Positions 39,408-48,977 of a DNA stretch of 64,000 nucleotides are shown here, one piece after another. The notes under the pieces were generated by a model. That model did not search any database and had not been told where the DNA came from. It was given only the letters and a program-made list of their open reading frames with translations. The translations under genes were made by a program, and so were the position numbers. The stretch is from Bacillota bacterium (GTDB lineage Bacteria > Bacillota > Clostridia > Peptostreptococcales > Anaerovoracaceae): the NCBI GenBank assembly GCA_017941085.1, contig JAGAXF010000018.1, positions 1 to 64,000 on the forward strand. The letters run 5' to 3'. The first letter of the stretch is position 1, and every line of letters begins with the position of its first letter.

Positions 39408-40587
39408 CCTCTCTCACTTCTATAAAGCACTTTACAGCAAAGTCTATATCCTCCTTGGTATGGCCGGCACAGACCTGGGTCCTTATTCTGGCCTTTCCCT
39501 TGGGAACCACCGGATAGGAGAAGGCCACAACATAGACACCTTTCTCCACCATGCGCTTTGCAAACTCACCGGCAGTTTTTTCATCATAGAGCATAACAGG
39601 TACACAGGGATGGGTTCCGGGAATAACATCAAAATTGTTGTCATTAAGAAGCTTTCTGTAATAAGCGGTAATATCCTCCAGATGATCTCTTAATTCCGTG
39701 CTTTTTTCCAATCTGTCAATAAGGGCGATGGATGCCCCTGCAATTGCGGGAGCCAGAGAATTGGAAAACAGATAAGGTCTGCTTCTCTGTCTAAGAAGAT
39801 CAATTATTTCTTTTCTTCCGGAGGTATAACCACCGGAAGCTCCCCCTAGAGCCTTACCCAGGGTTCCTGTAATTATATCTACTCGTCCTTCCACGCCGTT
39901 ATACTCAGCAGTGCCTCTTCCCTTCTTACCAACAAAACCAACGGCATGGCTGTCGTCCACCATTACCATGGCATCATATTTGTCAGCCAAATCACAAATG
40001 CCCTTTAGGTTGGCAATTATACCGTCCATGGAGAATACTCCGTCCGTGGCAATAAGTTTAATTCTTGCTCCGGCAGAATCCGCTTCCTTTAACTTTGCTT
40101 CCAGGTCCTCCATGTCGTTGTTCTTATATCTGTATTTCTTTGCTGCACAAAGTCTGGTTCCGTCGATGATGGATGCATGGTTAAGCTCATCGCTTAAGAT
40201 GGCATCTTCAGCCGTTAGAAGGGTTTCAAAAAGTCCTCCATTGGCATCAAAGCAGGATGAGTACAGAATAGTGTCCTCTGTTCCAAGGAAGTTTGAAATC
40301 TTTGATTCCAGGGTCTTATGAATATCCTGGGTGCCGCAGATAAATCTAACGGAGGCAACGCCATATCCCTTGTTGTCATAGGTTTCCTTTGCTGCCTTAA
40401 TCAGTTCCGGATCATCTCCCAGGCCCAGGTAGTTGTTGGCACACATACAGAGCAGCTCTCTACCATCGGAAAGCTTCACATGGGCACCCTGAGGCGATGT
40501 TATAGGCGCTTCATTTTTAAATAGCCCTGCCTCTCTTATTTCTTCCACTTGATTTTTATATAGTTCAAGAGCTTCTTTTCTGTTCAT
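39394..40587 (-). CDS. kbl: Glycine C-acetyltransferase (2-amino-3-ketobutyrate CoA ligase)
   Basis: 397 residues, PLP-dependent alpha-oxoamine synthase family. The Lys is in [36 protein letters not shown] is the cofactor-binding block. It splits 2-amino-3-oxobutyrate with CoA into glycine and acetyl-CoA. It lies 15 bases after tdh, so the two act as one threonine-degradation unit feeding the glycine cleavage system encoded just upstream on the same strand. Confidence 0.96.
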   Translation of the reverse strand: MNRKEALELYKNQVEEIREAGLFKNEAPITSPQGAHVKLSDGRELLCMCANNYLGLGDDPELIKAAKETYDNKGYGVASVRFICGTQDIHKTLESKISNFLGTEDTILYSSCFDANGGLFETLLTAEDAILSDELNHASIIDGTRLCAAKKYRYKNNDMEDLEAKLKEADSAGARIKLIATDGVFSMDGIIANLKGICDLADKYDAMVMVDDSHAVGFVGKKGRGTAEYNGVEGRVDIITGTLGKALGGASGGYTSGRKEIIDLLRQRSRPYLFSNSLAPAIAGASIALIDRLEKSTELRDHLEDITAYYRKLLNDNNFDVIPGTHPCVPVMLYDEKTAGEFAKRMVEKGVYVVAFSYPVVPKGKARIRTQVCAGHTKEDIDFAVKCFIEVREEMGL

Positions 40588-40602
40588 TTTGTCTCCTTCC
40601 TC

Positions 40603-41679
40603 CTAGATGTTCTCCCAATCCAGAATCACTTTTCCCGCTTCTCCGGAAATCATGATGTCAAATCCTTTTTGGAAATCCTTAATGTCAAATCTATGAGTTA
40701 TTATTCCTGATATATCCAGTCCGGCTTGGGTCATGGTATTCATCTTGTACCAAGTATCCCAAACCTTTCTTCCATATATGCCTCGGATATTGATTCCCTT
40801 GAAAATCACTGATTCCAAATCCACCTCAGTGTGGGCATTTTGAAGGCCTAAAAGGGCGATTTTTCCGCCATTTTTCATGGTGTGAATCATGGTATCCAAG
40901 GCAGCCTGAGCTCCGGACATTTCCAGACCTACATCAAAGCCCTCAGTCATACCGATTTCACTCATTACGTCCCTTAGATTTTCCTTGGCCAAATTCACAA
41001 CTCTGGTGGTTCCCAGCTTTGATGCCAGGTTTAATCTATACTCATTAAAATCCGTAACCACCACGTGTCTTGCTCCGGAGAACTTGACTATGGCCGCTGC
41101 CATGCAGCCTATTGGACCCGCCCCGGAAATAAGTACGTCTTCTCCCAGGACTTCATAGGAAAGGGCCGTATGGGTGGCATTACCAAAGGGATCGAAAATA
41201 GCATAGAGTTCCTCAGGTATATTGGGACTGCAGGGCCATACATTTGAGGAAGGAATAACCAGGTATTCAGCAAAGGCTCCATTGCGGTTCACTCCCACTC
41301 CTTTGGCATCCTTGCAGTTTTCCTTATGTCCTTCCAAGCAGTTTCTGCACTTGCCACAGGTAATATGCCCTTCTCCTGAAACCTTGTCCCCGGGCTTGAA
41401 CCCAAGAACTCCGGAACCTACCTCCACAACCTCACCCACGTATTCGTGACCGATGGTTAAACCAACGGGAATGGTGTTCTTGGCCCACTCGTTCCATTGA
41501 TAGATATGGACGTCGGTTCCACATATGGCGGTTTTCTTGATTTTGATTTTTACGTCGTTGGGTCCTACCTCAGGAATAGGAACCTGCTTGGTCCAAATAC
41601 CTTCTTCCGCTTTTTCCTTTACCAAGGCCCACATCATTCCCGGAGCAGCCTTTCCATTAAATGTATTATCCTTCTCCAT
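40603..41679 (-). CDS. tdh: L-threonine 3-dehydrogenase
   Basis: 358 residues, a zinc-type medium-chain alcohol dehydrogenase. Catalytic zinc region [16 protein letters not shown] and [12 protein letters not shown], structural zinc site [15 protein letters not shown], and a Rossmann [13 protein letters not shown]. It oxidises threonine to 2-amino-3-oxobutyrate using NAD+. The N-terminus is about 17 residues longer than E. coli Tdh; GCAGG lies 8 bases before the chosen ATG. Followed by kbl. Confidence 0.95.
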   Translation of the reverse strand: MEKDNTFNGKAAPGMMWALVKEKAEEGIWTKQVPIPEVGPNDVKIKIKKTAICGTDVHIYQWNEWAKNTIPVGLTIGHEYVGEVVEVGSGVLGFKPGDKVSGEGHITCGKCRNCLEGHKENCKDAKGVGVNRNGAFAEYLVIPSSNVWPCSPNIPEELYAIFDPFGNATHTALSYEVLGEDVLISGAGPIGCMAAAIVKFSGARHVVVTDFNEYRLNLASKLGTTRVVNLAKENLRDVMSEIGMTEGFDVGLEMSGAQAALDTMIHTMKNGGKIALLGLQNAHTEVDLESVIFKGINIRGIYGRKVWDTWYKMNTMTQAGLDISGIITHRFDIKDFQKGFDIMISGEAGKVILDWENI

Positions 41680-41795
41680 AAACCTTGCCTGCTTTTCCTC
41701 TCTACATTTATGAACAGTAATTAATATGATGAACTGTAATCGTTATCTTTTGCACCCCTTAGCCATAACTGCCGCATTTTAGCTGGCGGATCAGC

Positions 41796-43280
41796 CTAGC
41801 GTTTCTTTTTTGGCATGGCGTGAATCGCTCCATCCAGGGCATCCTCAATGGCCTCTCCAATTACCTCACTAAAGGTGGGATGAGGCCAAATGGTTCTTGC
41901 CATTTCCTCTAAAGTGGTTCCTGAAGTCATAGCAGCAGCAAGACCGCCAATCATATCCGTGGCTCTTTTGCTGACTATTTGAGCCCCCAGAAGAGTTCCG
42001 GCTTTTGCAATTCCTCCCTCTTCTGCAAAAATAAGCTTCACATATCCTCTATCTCCGGATTCAATTAAAGTCTTACCGTTGGATCCTGTCATAGCCTTTC
42101 CTACTTTATAAGGAATGCCAATGTCCTTTGCCTCTCCTTCTGTAATACCAACAGAAGCAATTTCCGGATCCGTATAAACTCCGGAGGGAATATTTTTAAT
42201 GCACTTTCCTTCTTCAAAATTATAGCCTTCTTCGAATATGCTTTCAACAGCGTTTACTCCCTCAGCAGAAGCTGCGTGAGCCAACTGTATTCCACCTAAC
42301 ACTATGTCTCCAATGGCATAGATATTACCCACTCCCGTTTGTCCGTCTTCGCGGCAGGATATAAAACCTTTCCAAAGGTCCACCTTTCCATCAGAACTTG
42401 GCATATTCGGTTTATCTTCCCATTCCTGCATCAGAGACTCGGAAATCAGGTCCTCAGTATTTGGCTTCCTTCCGATGGATACCAGCACATTCTTTCCACA
42501 TGCAATCTGAGACTTTTCCTTTGCTGTATATTCAACAGAAAGAAGACCATCATCCTTAGGGCTTACCTTTTCAACTCTTGCGCCGGTAAAAATATTTACT
42601 CCTCGTTTCTTTAGAATCATGGATAGATTCTGGGATATCTCTTTATCCAAATTGGGAAGGATACGCTCCATGGCTTCAATGATAGTAACCTCTGCCCCCA
42701 AAGCGTTGTAAATACTGGCGATTTCCACACCTATTACACCGCCGCCGATGATTATAAGAGAATCCGTTTCTACACCATCCCCCAGAAGAATTTGATCACT
42801 AGTTATAACTCCCTCCAAATCCAAACCGGGAATGGGAGGAATCAGGGGACGGGATCCGGTGGCAAGAATGATGTAATCCGTATCAAGTGTTTCCGCTTCT
42901 TCTAAGCCGGTGACCTCCACCTTATTCTTTTCAATAACCCTTCCTCTTCCTTGATAAAAGTCAATTCCGTTGGCTTTAACCAGACCTTCTACTCCGGAAA
43001 CCAACTTCTCCACAACCTCTTCTTTTCTTTTGTGCATCAGGGAAAAGTCCACCCTTGGTTCTTCTGTCAAAACCCCAAGTTCCTGGGATTCTTTTATTTC
43101 TCTAACCACCTCTGCGGTATGCATAAGAGCCTTTGTGGGAATACAGCCTCGGTTTAAGCAGGTTCCTCCCGCTCTTATTTCCTCAACCAGGGCAACCTTC
43201 TTTCCCAATTGTGCTGCCCTTATGGCTGCCACATATCCACCGGGGCCTGCCCCAATAATTGTTACATCATATCTTTCCAT
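41796..43280 (-). CDS. lpdA: Dihydrolipoyl dehydrogenase
   Basis: 494 residues, FAD-dependent. FAD site IIGAGPGGYVAAIRAAQLGKK, redox-active disulfide GGTCLNRGCIPTKAL, and C-terminal dimer-interface HPTFSEVIGEA with the catalytic His. It is the L-protein of the glycine cleavage system, reoxidising the lipoyl arm of GcvH. It lies 30 bases after lplA, near gcvT-H-PA-PB, which supports this role rather than a pyruvate dehydrogenase one. Confidence 0.97.
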   Translation of the reverse strand: MERYDVTIIGAGPGGYVAAIRAAQLGKKVALVEEIRAGGTCLNRGCIPTKALMHTAEVVREIKESQELGVLTEEPRVDFSLMHKRKEEVVEKLVSGVEGLVKANGIDFYQGRGRVIEKNKVEVTGLEEAETLDTDYIILATGSRPLIPPIPGLDLEGVITSDQILLGDGVETDSLIIIGGGVIGVEIASIYNALGAEVTIIEAMERILPNLDKEISQNLSMILKKRGVNIFTGARVEKVSPKDDGLLSVEYTAKEKSQIACGKNVLVSIGRKPNTEDLISESLMQEWEDKPNMPSSDGKVDLWKGFISCREDGQTGVGNIYAIGDIVLGGIQLAHAASAEGVNAVESIFEEGYNFEEGKCIKNIPSGVYTDPEIASVGITEGEAKDIGIPYKVGKAMTGSNGKTLIESGDRGYVKLIFAEEGGIAKAGTLLGAQIVSKRATDMIGGLAAAMTSGTTLEEMARTIWPHPTFSEVIGEAIEDALDGAIHAMPKKKR

Positions 43281-43310
43281 TTCACCTGTCCTAACTTTCC
43301 TGTCCTTGAC

Positions 43311-44285
43311 TTAAATCCTTAGTAATTCTATCACATCATTAATTTCTTCTCTGTTACCCAGCATGTTAAGGGCCTCACTTACAGATTTATTGTTAAATTC
43401 CCTGCCCATAAGGGCCTCTTTCATTTCTTCTATCAAAGAACTATCCATGGCGTCGGAATATATTTCACATTCAACTATTTTTCCGGCTTTGATGTCTAAA
43501 AAGACCTCTAGGCCACCCCATGTGTACCTATTTTTTTTGCTAAAGCTAAAGGGAAAATCTCTGCCATACTTCCATTCAGGAGATGCAAATCTAGCCTCAT
43601 TTTGACGAATTTGATTCCAATCCAGGTCTTTTGAATTAATGATTTCAGCCGGTAAATCATATACCTTCTCAAAAGCTTTAACCATTGCATTTTTAACCTT
43701 TTCTATAGTTATGTCAACATTAAAATTAGATAGGTTTACTACCCTGGATTTCACCGAAGCCACTCCCTTTGACTCCAGCTTGTCCATAGACACGTTTAGA
43801 TATTTTCCCAGTTGGTTAATATCCACATTCACCATAATAGTGCCGTGATGGTAGGAATGATCCCCCCTGTTATAATAGGCATTCCCCGAGAATTTTCCAT
43901 CCTCTATTAGAATATCATTTCTCCCCGTTTGTCTGGCATCCAATCCAAAGGACCTGGCCATTTCCAGAATTACCCGGCACTGCTTCTCCAGGTCATAGTT
44001 TTTCTTTCTAACCAGGAATGTGAAATTAAGGTTTCCCTTGTCGTGATAAACTGCACCACCTCCGGAAAGCCTGCGAACCAAATATCCGCCCTCTTCTTCC
44101 AGGGCGCTTATTCTAACCTCTGCCTTGGCATTTTGATTTTTGCCGATTACCACCGTATTTTCGTTTTGCCAAAGATAGAGAATGCATTCATTCTCCTCCA
44201 CCCGGTTAAGAAGATACTCCTCCACCCCCAGGTTTTCATAGGGTATTAAATTATTTGAAACATAATAGCTGATTTTGTTTATCAA
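43311..44285 (-). CDS. lplA: Lipoate-protein ligase
   Basis: 324 residues. Lipoate ligase motifs RRLSGGGAVYHDKGNLNFTFL, the catalytic Lys block NDILIEDGKFSGNAYY and HHGTIMV. It attaches lipoate (from the environment or AMP-activated) to GcvH. The start is a TTG with AAAGGGG 8 bases upstream. It lies between gcvPB's terminator and lpdA, so control may be separate from the riboswitch operon. Confidence 0.94.
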   Translation of the reverse strand: MINKISYYVSNNLIPYENLGVEEYLLNRVEENECILYLWQNENTVVIGKNQNAKAEVRISALEEEGGYLVRRLSGGGAVYHDKGNLNFTFLVRKKNYDLEKQCRVILEMARSFGLDARQTGRNDILIEDGKFSGNAYYNRGDHSYHHGTIMVNVDINQLGKYLNVSMDKLESKGVASVKSRVVNLSNFNVDITIEKVKNAMVKAFEKVYDLPAEIINSKDLDWNQIRQNEARFASPEWKYGRDFPFSFSKKNRYTWGGLEVFLDIKAGKIVECEIYSDAMDSSLIEEMKEALMGREFNNKSVSEALNMLGNREEINDVIELLRI

Positions 44286-44342
44286 TGGGCTAGCCCCTTT
44301 CCCGATTTTATCAATGAGTTCCCGTTAAGAACCGGAGAATCT

Positions 44343-44372
44343 AAAATTAGGGAATCCCCTAAGGAATTCCCC
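44343..44372 (-). terminator. Probable terminator after gcvPB
   Basis: GGGGAATTCC/GGGGATTCCC imperfect 10-bp stem (44350-44372) followed by TAATTTTAG, 8 bases after the gcvPB stop. Confidence 0.65.
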
Positions 44373-44379
44373 AATCTTT

Positions 44380-45750
44380 TTACTCAAAACTATATCTTAG
44401 CTTAGGCTCTCTTGCGGCCTTCACCTCGTCCAGTCTTCTAACCACTGTGGTATGAGGTGCACCGTGAAGATATTCAGGATCCGTTTTTGTTTTTCCTATA
44501 ATCTCCTTCAAGGCCTGGATTACCTGATCCATGGTTTCTTTGGATTCCGTTTCCGTTGGTTCAAACATAAGAGCCTCATCCACTATGAGAGGGAAATACA
44601 TTGTGGGAGGATGAATGCCATAGTCCAGCATTGCCTTTGCCACATCCAAGGCAGAAACCCCCGTTTCGGATTTTAGCTTTGTAAGGCTTGCAACGAACTC
44701 ATGCATGCATATTCCATCAAAGGCCATATCCATGGTGTCCTTAAGCATTACCCTCATATAGTTGGCATTTAGAACTGCATTGGCTGAGGTTTCAGGAACT
44801 CCCTCTGCCCCCAGGGTAAGAACATAGCAAAGAGCCCTTACCACCACACCAAAGTTTCCATTAAAGGAACGTACCTTGGGGAAGAAATCCGCCAGAAGAT
44901 TCTTGCAACCAACGGCACCTGCCCCGGGTCCTCCACCGCCATGGGGCGTGGAGAAGGTTTTATGAAGGTTAAGATGAATAACATCAAAGCCCATATCTCC
45001 CGGTCTCACCTGTCCCATAATGGCATTAAGATTTGCTCCGTCATAATAATTTAAGCCACCGGCATCGTGAATGATCTTTGTAATTTCCAAAATGTTCTTG
45101 TCAAAGATGCCCACTGTATTGGGGTTGGTCAGCATCAGTCCTGCAGTATGCTCATTAACCGCCGCCCTAAGGGCCTCCAGGTCCACGCAGCCTTGACTGT
45201 CGGAGGGAACCGTAACAGTCTTAAATCCTGCCATGGTGCAGGATGCAGGGTTTGTGCCGTGGGCAGAGTCAGGAACGATGATTTCGTTCTTCTCCTTGTT
45301 TCCCTTTGCCAGATGATAGGACTTAATCATTAGAAGCCCAGTATACTCACCGTGAGCACCGGCGGAAGGTTGGAATGTCATCTTGTCCATTCCTGTGATT
45401 TCACAAAGGTAATTCTCCAAAGTGTCCATTACTTCCCAGGCTCCCTTAACCGTTTCCTCCGGCTGCAAGGGATGAATCTTTGTGAATCCGGGAAGAGCTG
45501 CCATTTCGTCATTGATCTTTGGATTGTACTTCATGGTGCAGGAGCCCAAAGGATACATGCCGTCGTTTACGCCGTGGGTTCTCTTTGCCAACTCTGTATA
45601 ATGTCTGGAAATATCTATCTCAGAAAGTTGAGGCAGCCTGGGGCTGTTTTTTCTTCTAAGGTTCTGAGGGATTTCTGTTTCCGGCACATCGCAGTTTGGA
45701 ATAATATCCTGATAGCGACCTTCTACGCTCTTTTCAAAAAGCAGCTTCAT
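44380..45750 (-). CDS. gcvPB: Glycine dehydrogenase (decarboxylating) subunit 2
   Basis: 456 residues, the PLP-bearing half of the split P-protein. The PLP Lys is in LNLHKTFSTPHGGGGPG near residue 263; GSCTMKYNPKIN and TFQPSAGAHGEYTG are family blocks. It decarboxylates glycine and passes the aminomethyl group to GcvH. Its start overlaps the end of gcvPA by 4 bases, giving coupled, equimolar translation of the two subunits. Confidence 0.97.
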   Translation of the reverse strand: MKLLFEKSVEGRYQDIIPNCDVPETEIPQNLRRKNSPRLPQLSEIDISRHYTELAKRTHGVNDGMYPLGSCTMKYNPKINDEMAALPGFTKIHPLQPEETVKGAWEVMDTLENYLCEITGMDKMTFQPSAGAHGEYTGLLMIKSYHLAKGNKEKNEIIVPDSAHGTNPASCTMAGFKTVTVPSDSQGCVDLEALRAAVNEHTAGLMLTNPNTVGIFDKNILEITKIIHDAGGLNYYDGANLNAIMGQVRPGDMGFDVIHLNLHKTFSTPHGGGGPGAGAVGCKNLLADFFPKVRSFNGNFGVVVRALCYVLTLGAEGVPETSANAVLNANYMRVMLKDTMDMAFDGICMHEFVASLTKLKSETGVSALDVAKAMLDYGIHPPTMYFPLIVDEALMFEPTETESKETMDQVIQALKEIIGKTKTDPEYLHGAPHTTVVRRLDEVKAAREPKLRYSFE

Positions 45751-47057
45751 GCCCTCACCTCCTTAAGAATCTCAACCAATCTATCAATATCTTCCTTTGA
45801 ATTCGTTTCTGTTACGCACCAAAGGATTCCGCCATCCACCGGAAGGCCTCCAAGAATTCCTTCGTCATCAAGAGCCTTTAGAGTTTTCTCTACATCCGGA
45901 CAAGCGGTAACAAATTCATTGAAGAATTCTCCCTGGTTAACCAGTTCAAATCCCGGAATGTCGGAAATCTTTTCTGCTGCATAATGGGCCTTGGAATAGC
46001 AATTGTTTGCAACCTTTTCTATTCCCTTTGATCCCAATGTCGCCATATATACTGCAGACATCATGGCGCATAGGGCCTGGTTGGAGCAAATATTTGATGT
46101 GGCTTTTTCTCTTCGAATATGCTGCTCTCTGGCCTGAAGGGTAAGTACAAAGGCCCTTCTTCCATCCACATCAACAGTCTCTCCCACAATTCTTCCGGGA
46201 AGCCTTCTCATAAGCTTTTCCTTGCATGCCATAAATCCCAGGTAGGGTCCACCAAAAGAAAGAGGAATTCCCAGGCTTTGTCCCTCACCTGTAACAATAT
46301 CAGCACCACATTCTCCCGGGGACTTAAGAACTGTAGCCGCAATGGGTTCGATTCCCATTACAAACTTTGCTCCTGCCTCGTGGGCTATATTTCCAATCTC
46401 TTCAGCCTCTTCTATCATGCCAAAGAAATTCGGTTGCTGAATAAATACTCCGGCGGTCTCCTCATCTATCAAAGACTTAAGGGCCTCCAGGTCCGTCTTT
46501 CCGTCCTTTGTTGGAACAACCACCAGTTCCCTGTCAGCACCAAAGCTGTAAGTCTTCATAACCTCCAGGGTTTCAGGATTTGTTCCTCCACTCACCAGCA
46601 TCTTACTGCGCTTTCTTTCCACGCAGCAGGTGATGGCTTCTGCTGCAGCAGTTGCTCCGTCATACACAGAAGCATTGGCCACATCCATATCGGTTATTTC
46701 TGCAATCATAGTCTGGAACTCGAAAATGGACTGCAGCACACCTTGGCTTACCTCTGCCTGGTAAGGAGTGTATGTGGTTACGAATTCCTCCTTGGATGTT
46801 ACCTGCTTTACGATAGATGGAATATAGTGATCGTAAGCGCCGGCTCCGCGGAATATGGTTTTGTAAACTTTGTTCTTCGATGCCATTTCACCTACCTTGG
46901 CAGCAACCTCAAGTTCCGACATGCCCTTGGGTAGGTTTAACTTTTCCAGCATCATCTCCTTTGGAACATCGCCAAAGAGTTCAGACAGCTGGTTAATTCC
47001 AACTGCCTTCATCATAAGGCTTCTTTCCTCAGGGGTTCCGGGGATATATGTACCCAT
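45747..47057 (-). CDS. gcvPA: Glycine dehydrogenase (decarboxylating) subunit 1
   Basis: 436 residues, the N-terminal half of the split glycine decarboxylase, without the PLP Lys. Signatures: YIPGTPEERSLMMKAVG, GAGAYDHYIPSIVKQV, TPYQAEVSQGVLQ and ATSNICSNQALCA. It pairs with GcvPB in the active complex. It lies 64 bases after gcvH and overlaps gcvPB by 4. Confidence 0.97.
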   Translation of the reverse strand: MGTYIPGTPEERSLMMKAVGINQLSELFGDVPKEMMLEKLNLPKGMSELEVAAKVGEMASKNKVYKTIFRGAGAYDHYIPSIVKQVTSKEEFVTTYTPYQAEVSQGVLQSIFEFQTMIAEITDMDVANASVYDGATAAAEAITCCVERKRSKMLVSGGTNPETLEVMKTYSFGADRELVVVPTKDGKTDLEALKSLIDEETAGVFIQQPNFFGMIEEAEEIGNIAHEAGAKFVMGIEPIAATVLKSPGECGADIVTGEGQSLGIPLSFGGPYLGFMACKEKLMRRLPGRIVGETVDVDGRRAFVLTLQAREQHIRREKATSNICSNQALCAMMSAVYMATLGSKGIEKVANNCYSKAHYAAEKISDIPGFELVNQGEFFNEFVTACPDVEKTLKALDDEGILGGLPVDGGILWCVTETNSKEDIDRLVEILKEVRA

Positions 47058-47121
47058 GATTCCTCCTAATGTCTATTTATTAGACTTTGATATATCGATC
47101 CAATTGTAGCACCTATTAATA

Positions 47122-47505
47122 TTAGTGCTTTTCTTCTTCGCAGTGAGCCTCATAAGCAGCGGCATCAAGCAGGTCTTCCTGCTCTGTGATCTCCTCAACC
47201 ACAACCAGCCATGCGCCATATGGATCCTCGTTAATCATCTCAGGAGAATCAAGAAGCTCTTCATTGATTTCTTTGATGACTCCTGAAACAGGGCTATATA
47301 CGTCGGATACAGCCTTTACGCTTTCTACGTCAGCAAAGCTGTCACCACAGGCAACCTCGTCCCCAACCTCAGGAAGATTTACGAAAACCAAATCACCCAG
47401 CTCGCTCTGAGCAAAGTCCGTAAGACCGATTCTTACGGTTCCGTCTTCCATTGCTTCTACCCATTCATGGGATTTTGAATACTTAAGTGTGTCCAGTAGT
47501 TTCAT
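47122..47505 (-). CDS. gcvH: Glycine cleavage system H protein
   Basis: 127 residues, the lipoyl carrier of the system. The lipoylated Lys64 is in [19 protein letters not shown], and [19 protein letters not shown] is the family start. The ATG at 47505 has GGAGGG 7 bases upstream; an earlier ATG at 47520 would place this site inside the gene. It carries the aminomethyl group between GcvP, GcvT and Lpd. Confidence 0.96.
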   Translation of the reverse strand: MKLLDTLKYSKSHEWVEAMEDGTVRIGLTDFAQSELGDLVFVNLPEVGDEVACGDSFADVESVKAVSDVYSPVSGVIKEINEELLDSPEMINEDPYGAWLVVVEEITEQEDLLDAAAYEAHCEEEKH

Positions 47506-47535
47506 TTTGTTTCCCTCCATTTATTTACTCATGGT

Positions 47536-48621
47536 TTATCTTTTATAAAAAGGCAGCGGCACGATTTCTCCTTCAATTCTTCTGCCTCTTACATCGATTT
47601 CCAGTTTTGTTCCCACGTCGCTCTTTTCTGTGGGAACGTAGCCCATAGCCACTGCATATCCCAGGAATGGGCAGTGAGTTCCGGATGTGGTCTCTCCCAC
47701 CTTTTCACCATCCATGTATATGTCGCAGTGTTCTCTGGCTATGCCTCGGCCTGTAACTTTGATGCCCACTCTCTTTACCTTTGGTTCTCCCTTGGCTTCA
47801 ATTCCGGACTTACCGATGAAGTCCTCCTTGTTCATTTTGACACCAAAGTCCAAACCTGCCTCCAGCGGTGAAATATCGTCATTCATTTCATGACCGTAAA
47901 GGGGCATGGCGGCCTCCAGTCTTAAGGTATCGCGAGCTCCCAGTCCGCAGGGCAGAAGTCCGAATTCCTTGCCTGCCTCCAGCATTGCATTCCACACAGT
48001 TACCACTCCCTCTGCAGGTGTGTAAACCTCGTATCCGAAGGATCCGGTGTAGCCTGTTTGGGATACCAGACACTGGACTCCCGCAATGGTTACATAAGGG
48101 GTAAACCAGTAATATTTCTCAGGAAGAAGGCTTTCGTCTCCCACCAGTTTGGTCATAACGTCCTTTGACTTTGGTCCCTGAATGGCAATCTGCCCAACCG
48201 TTTCAGAAATGTCATTAAAGTCCACATTTCCTTTTATTTGGGCTTTAATCCATTCCCTATCCTTGTCAGTATTTGCAGCATTAACCACCAGAAGATATTT
48301 ATCCTCTGCCATCTTGTAGACAATTAAATCATCCACGCAGCCGCCATTTTCATTACACAGCACGCTATATCTGATTCTACCCACTTGCATATTGGTAAAG
48401 TCATTTGTCAGTATACGGTTAAGCTCAGATAAAGCATCCGGTCCTGAAATTACCAGTTCTCCCATATGAGATACATCAAAGATTCCTACTGCCTCTCTAA
48501 CGGCCATGTGCTCCTTGATTACTCCAGCCGGATATTGTACCGGCATCTCGAAGCCTCCGAAGCTTACCATCTTTCCGCCCAATTCAACGTGAGTTTCGTA
48601 AAGGGGTGTTCTCTTATCCAT
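47536..48621 (-). CDS. gcvT: Aminomethyltransferase (glycine cleavage T protein)
   Basis: 361 residues. It transfers the methylene to tetrahydrofolate, releasing ammonia. Conserved blocks: [43 protein letters not shown], and the folate-site [12 protein letters not shown]. It is first in the operon, directly after the glycine riboswitch and its terminator, with an AAAGGA start site. Confidence 0.97.
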   Translation of the reverse strand: MDKRTPLYETHVELGGKMVSFGGFEMPVQYPAGVIKEHMAVREAVGIFDVSHMGELVISGPDALSELNRILTNDFTNMQVGRIRYSVLCNENGGCVDDLIVYKMAEDKYLLVVNAANTDKDREWIKAQIKGNVDFNDISETVGQIAIQGPKSKDVMTKLVGDESLLPEKYYWFTPYVTIAGVQCLVSQTGYTGSFGYEVYTPAEGVVTVWNAMLEAGKEFGLLPCGLGARDTLRLEAAMPLYGHEMNDDISPLEAGLDFGVKMNKEDFIGKSGIEAKGEPKVKRVGIKVTGRGIAREHCDIYMDGEKVGETTSGTHCPFLGYAVAMGYVPTEKSDVGTKLEIDVRGRRIEGEIVPLPFYKR

Positions 48622-48661
48622 TTCGCAGTCCTTTCATAACGGGCACAGCCTTGCCCTGTAG

Positions 48662-48695
48662 ATAAAAAAGAGACACAAGAATAAATCCTTGTGCC
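48662..48695 (-). terminator. Riboswitch-controlled intrinsic terminator of the gcv operon
   Basis: GGCACAAG/CTTGTGTC 8-bp stem (48672-48695) followed by TCTCTTTTTT on the minus strand, between the glycine aptamer and gcvT. It is the expression platform. Confidence 0.85.
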
Positions 48696-48699
48696 TCCG

Positions 48700-48751
48700 T
48701 TTGATAACATATTCGCAGCCTGTCGCCATTGCAACTTGTCGCGGTATGCCC
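48700..48751 (-). other. Linker between the glycine aptamer and terminator
   Basis: About 50 bases with no gene. It may hold a second, decayed aptamer half, but the core consensus of a second full aptamer is not visible. Alternative pairing between this stretch and the terminator could mediate switching. Confidence 0.35.
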
Positions 48752-48845
48752 ATCCAGAGTTCCGTCCAGGTCCGATCCTTTTGCCTGAGAGTTGTTGCAC
48801 TCCTTTCACCTTCGGCGCCGCTTACGCAGTCTCTCACAGACCCTT
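48752..48845 (-). promoter_or_regulatory. Glycine riboswitch (single visible aptamer)
   Basis: Minus strand: GTGAGAGAC, then GCGCCGAAGGTGAAA, then CTCTCAGGCAAAAGGAT, and the closing AACTCTGGA. These are the conserved GAGAG, GCCGAAGG, CUCUCAGGCAAAAGGA and CUCUGGA blocks of glycine aptamers. A terminator follows. In the known class, glycine binding turns expression of gcv genes on. Only one full aptamer is visible, not the tandem arrangement. Confidence 0.9.
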
Positions 48846-48876
48846 CGTTCCTTAGTTTTTAGGCTTTAACAACATA

Positions 48877-48905
48877 ATTTTACAGTACCCAAAGGGGAGT
48901 GTCAA
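48877..48905 (-). promoter_or_regulatory. Consensus promoter of the gcv operon
   Basis: TTGACA (48900-48905), 17-base spacer, TAAAAT (48877-48882) on the minus strand, upstream of the glycine aptamer. Confidence 0.9.
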
Positions 48906-48977
48906 ACAGAAAAACGTGCAAACCGTTAACTATATTATAAAAGCCAATGCCCGTGCATCGGCTTGGTTTAACAGGCT

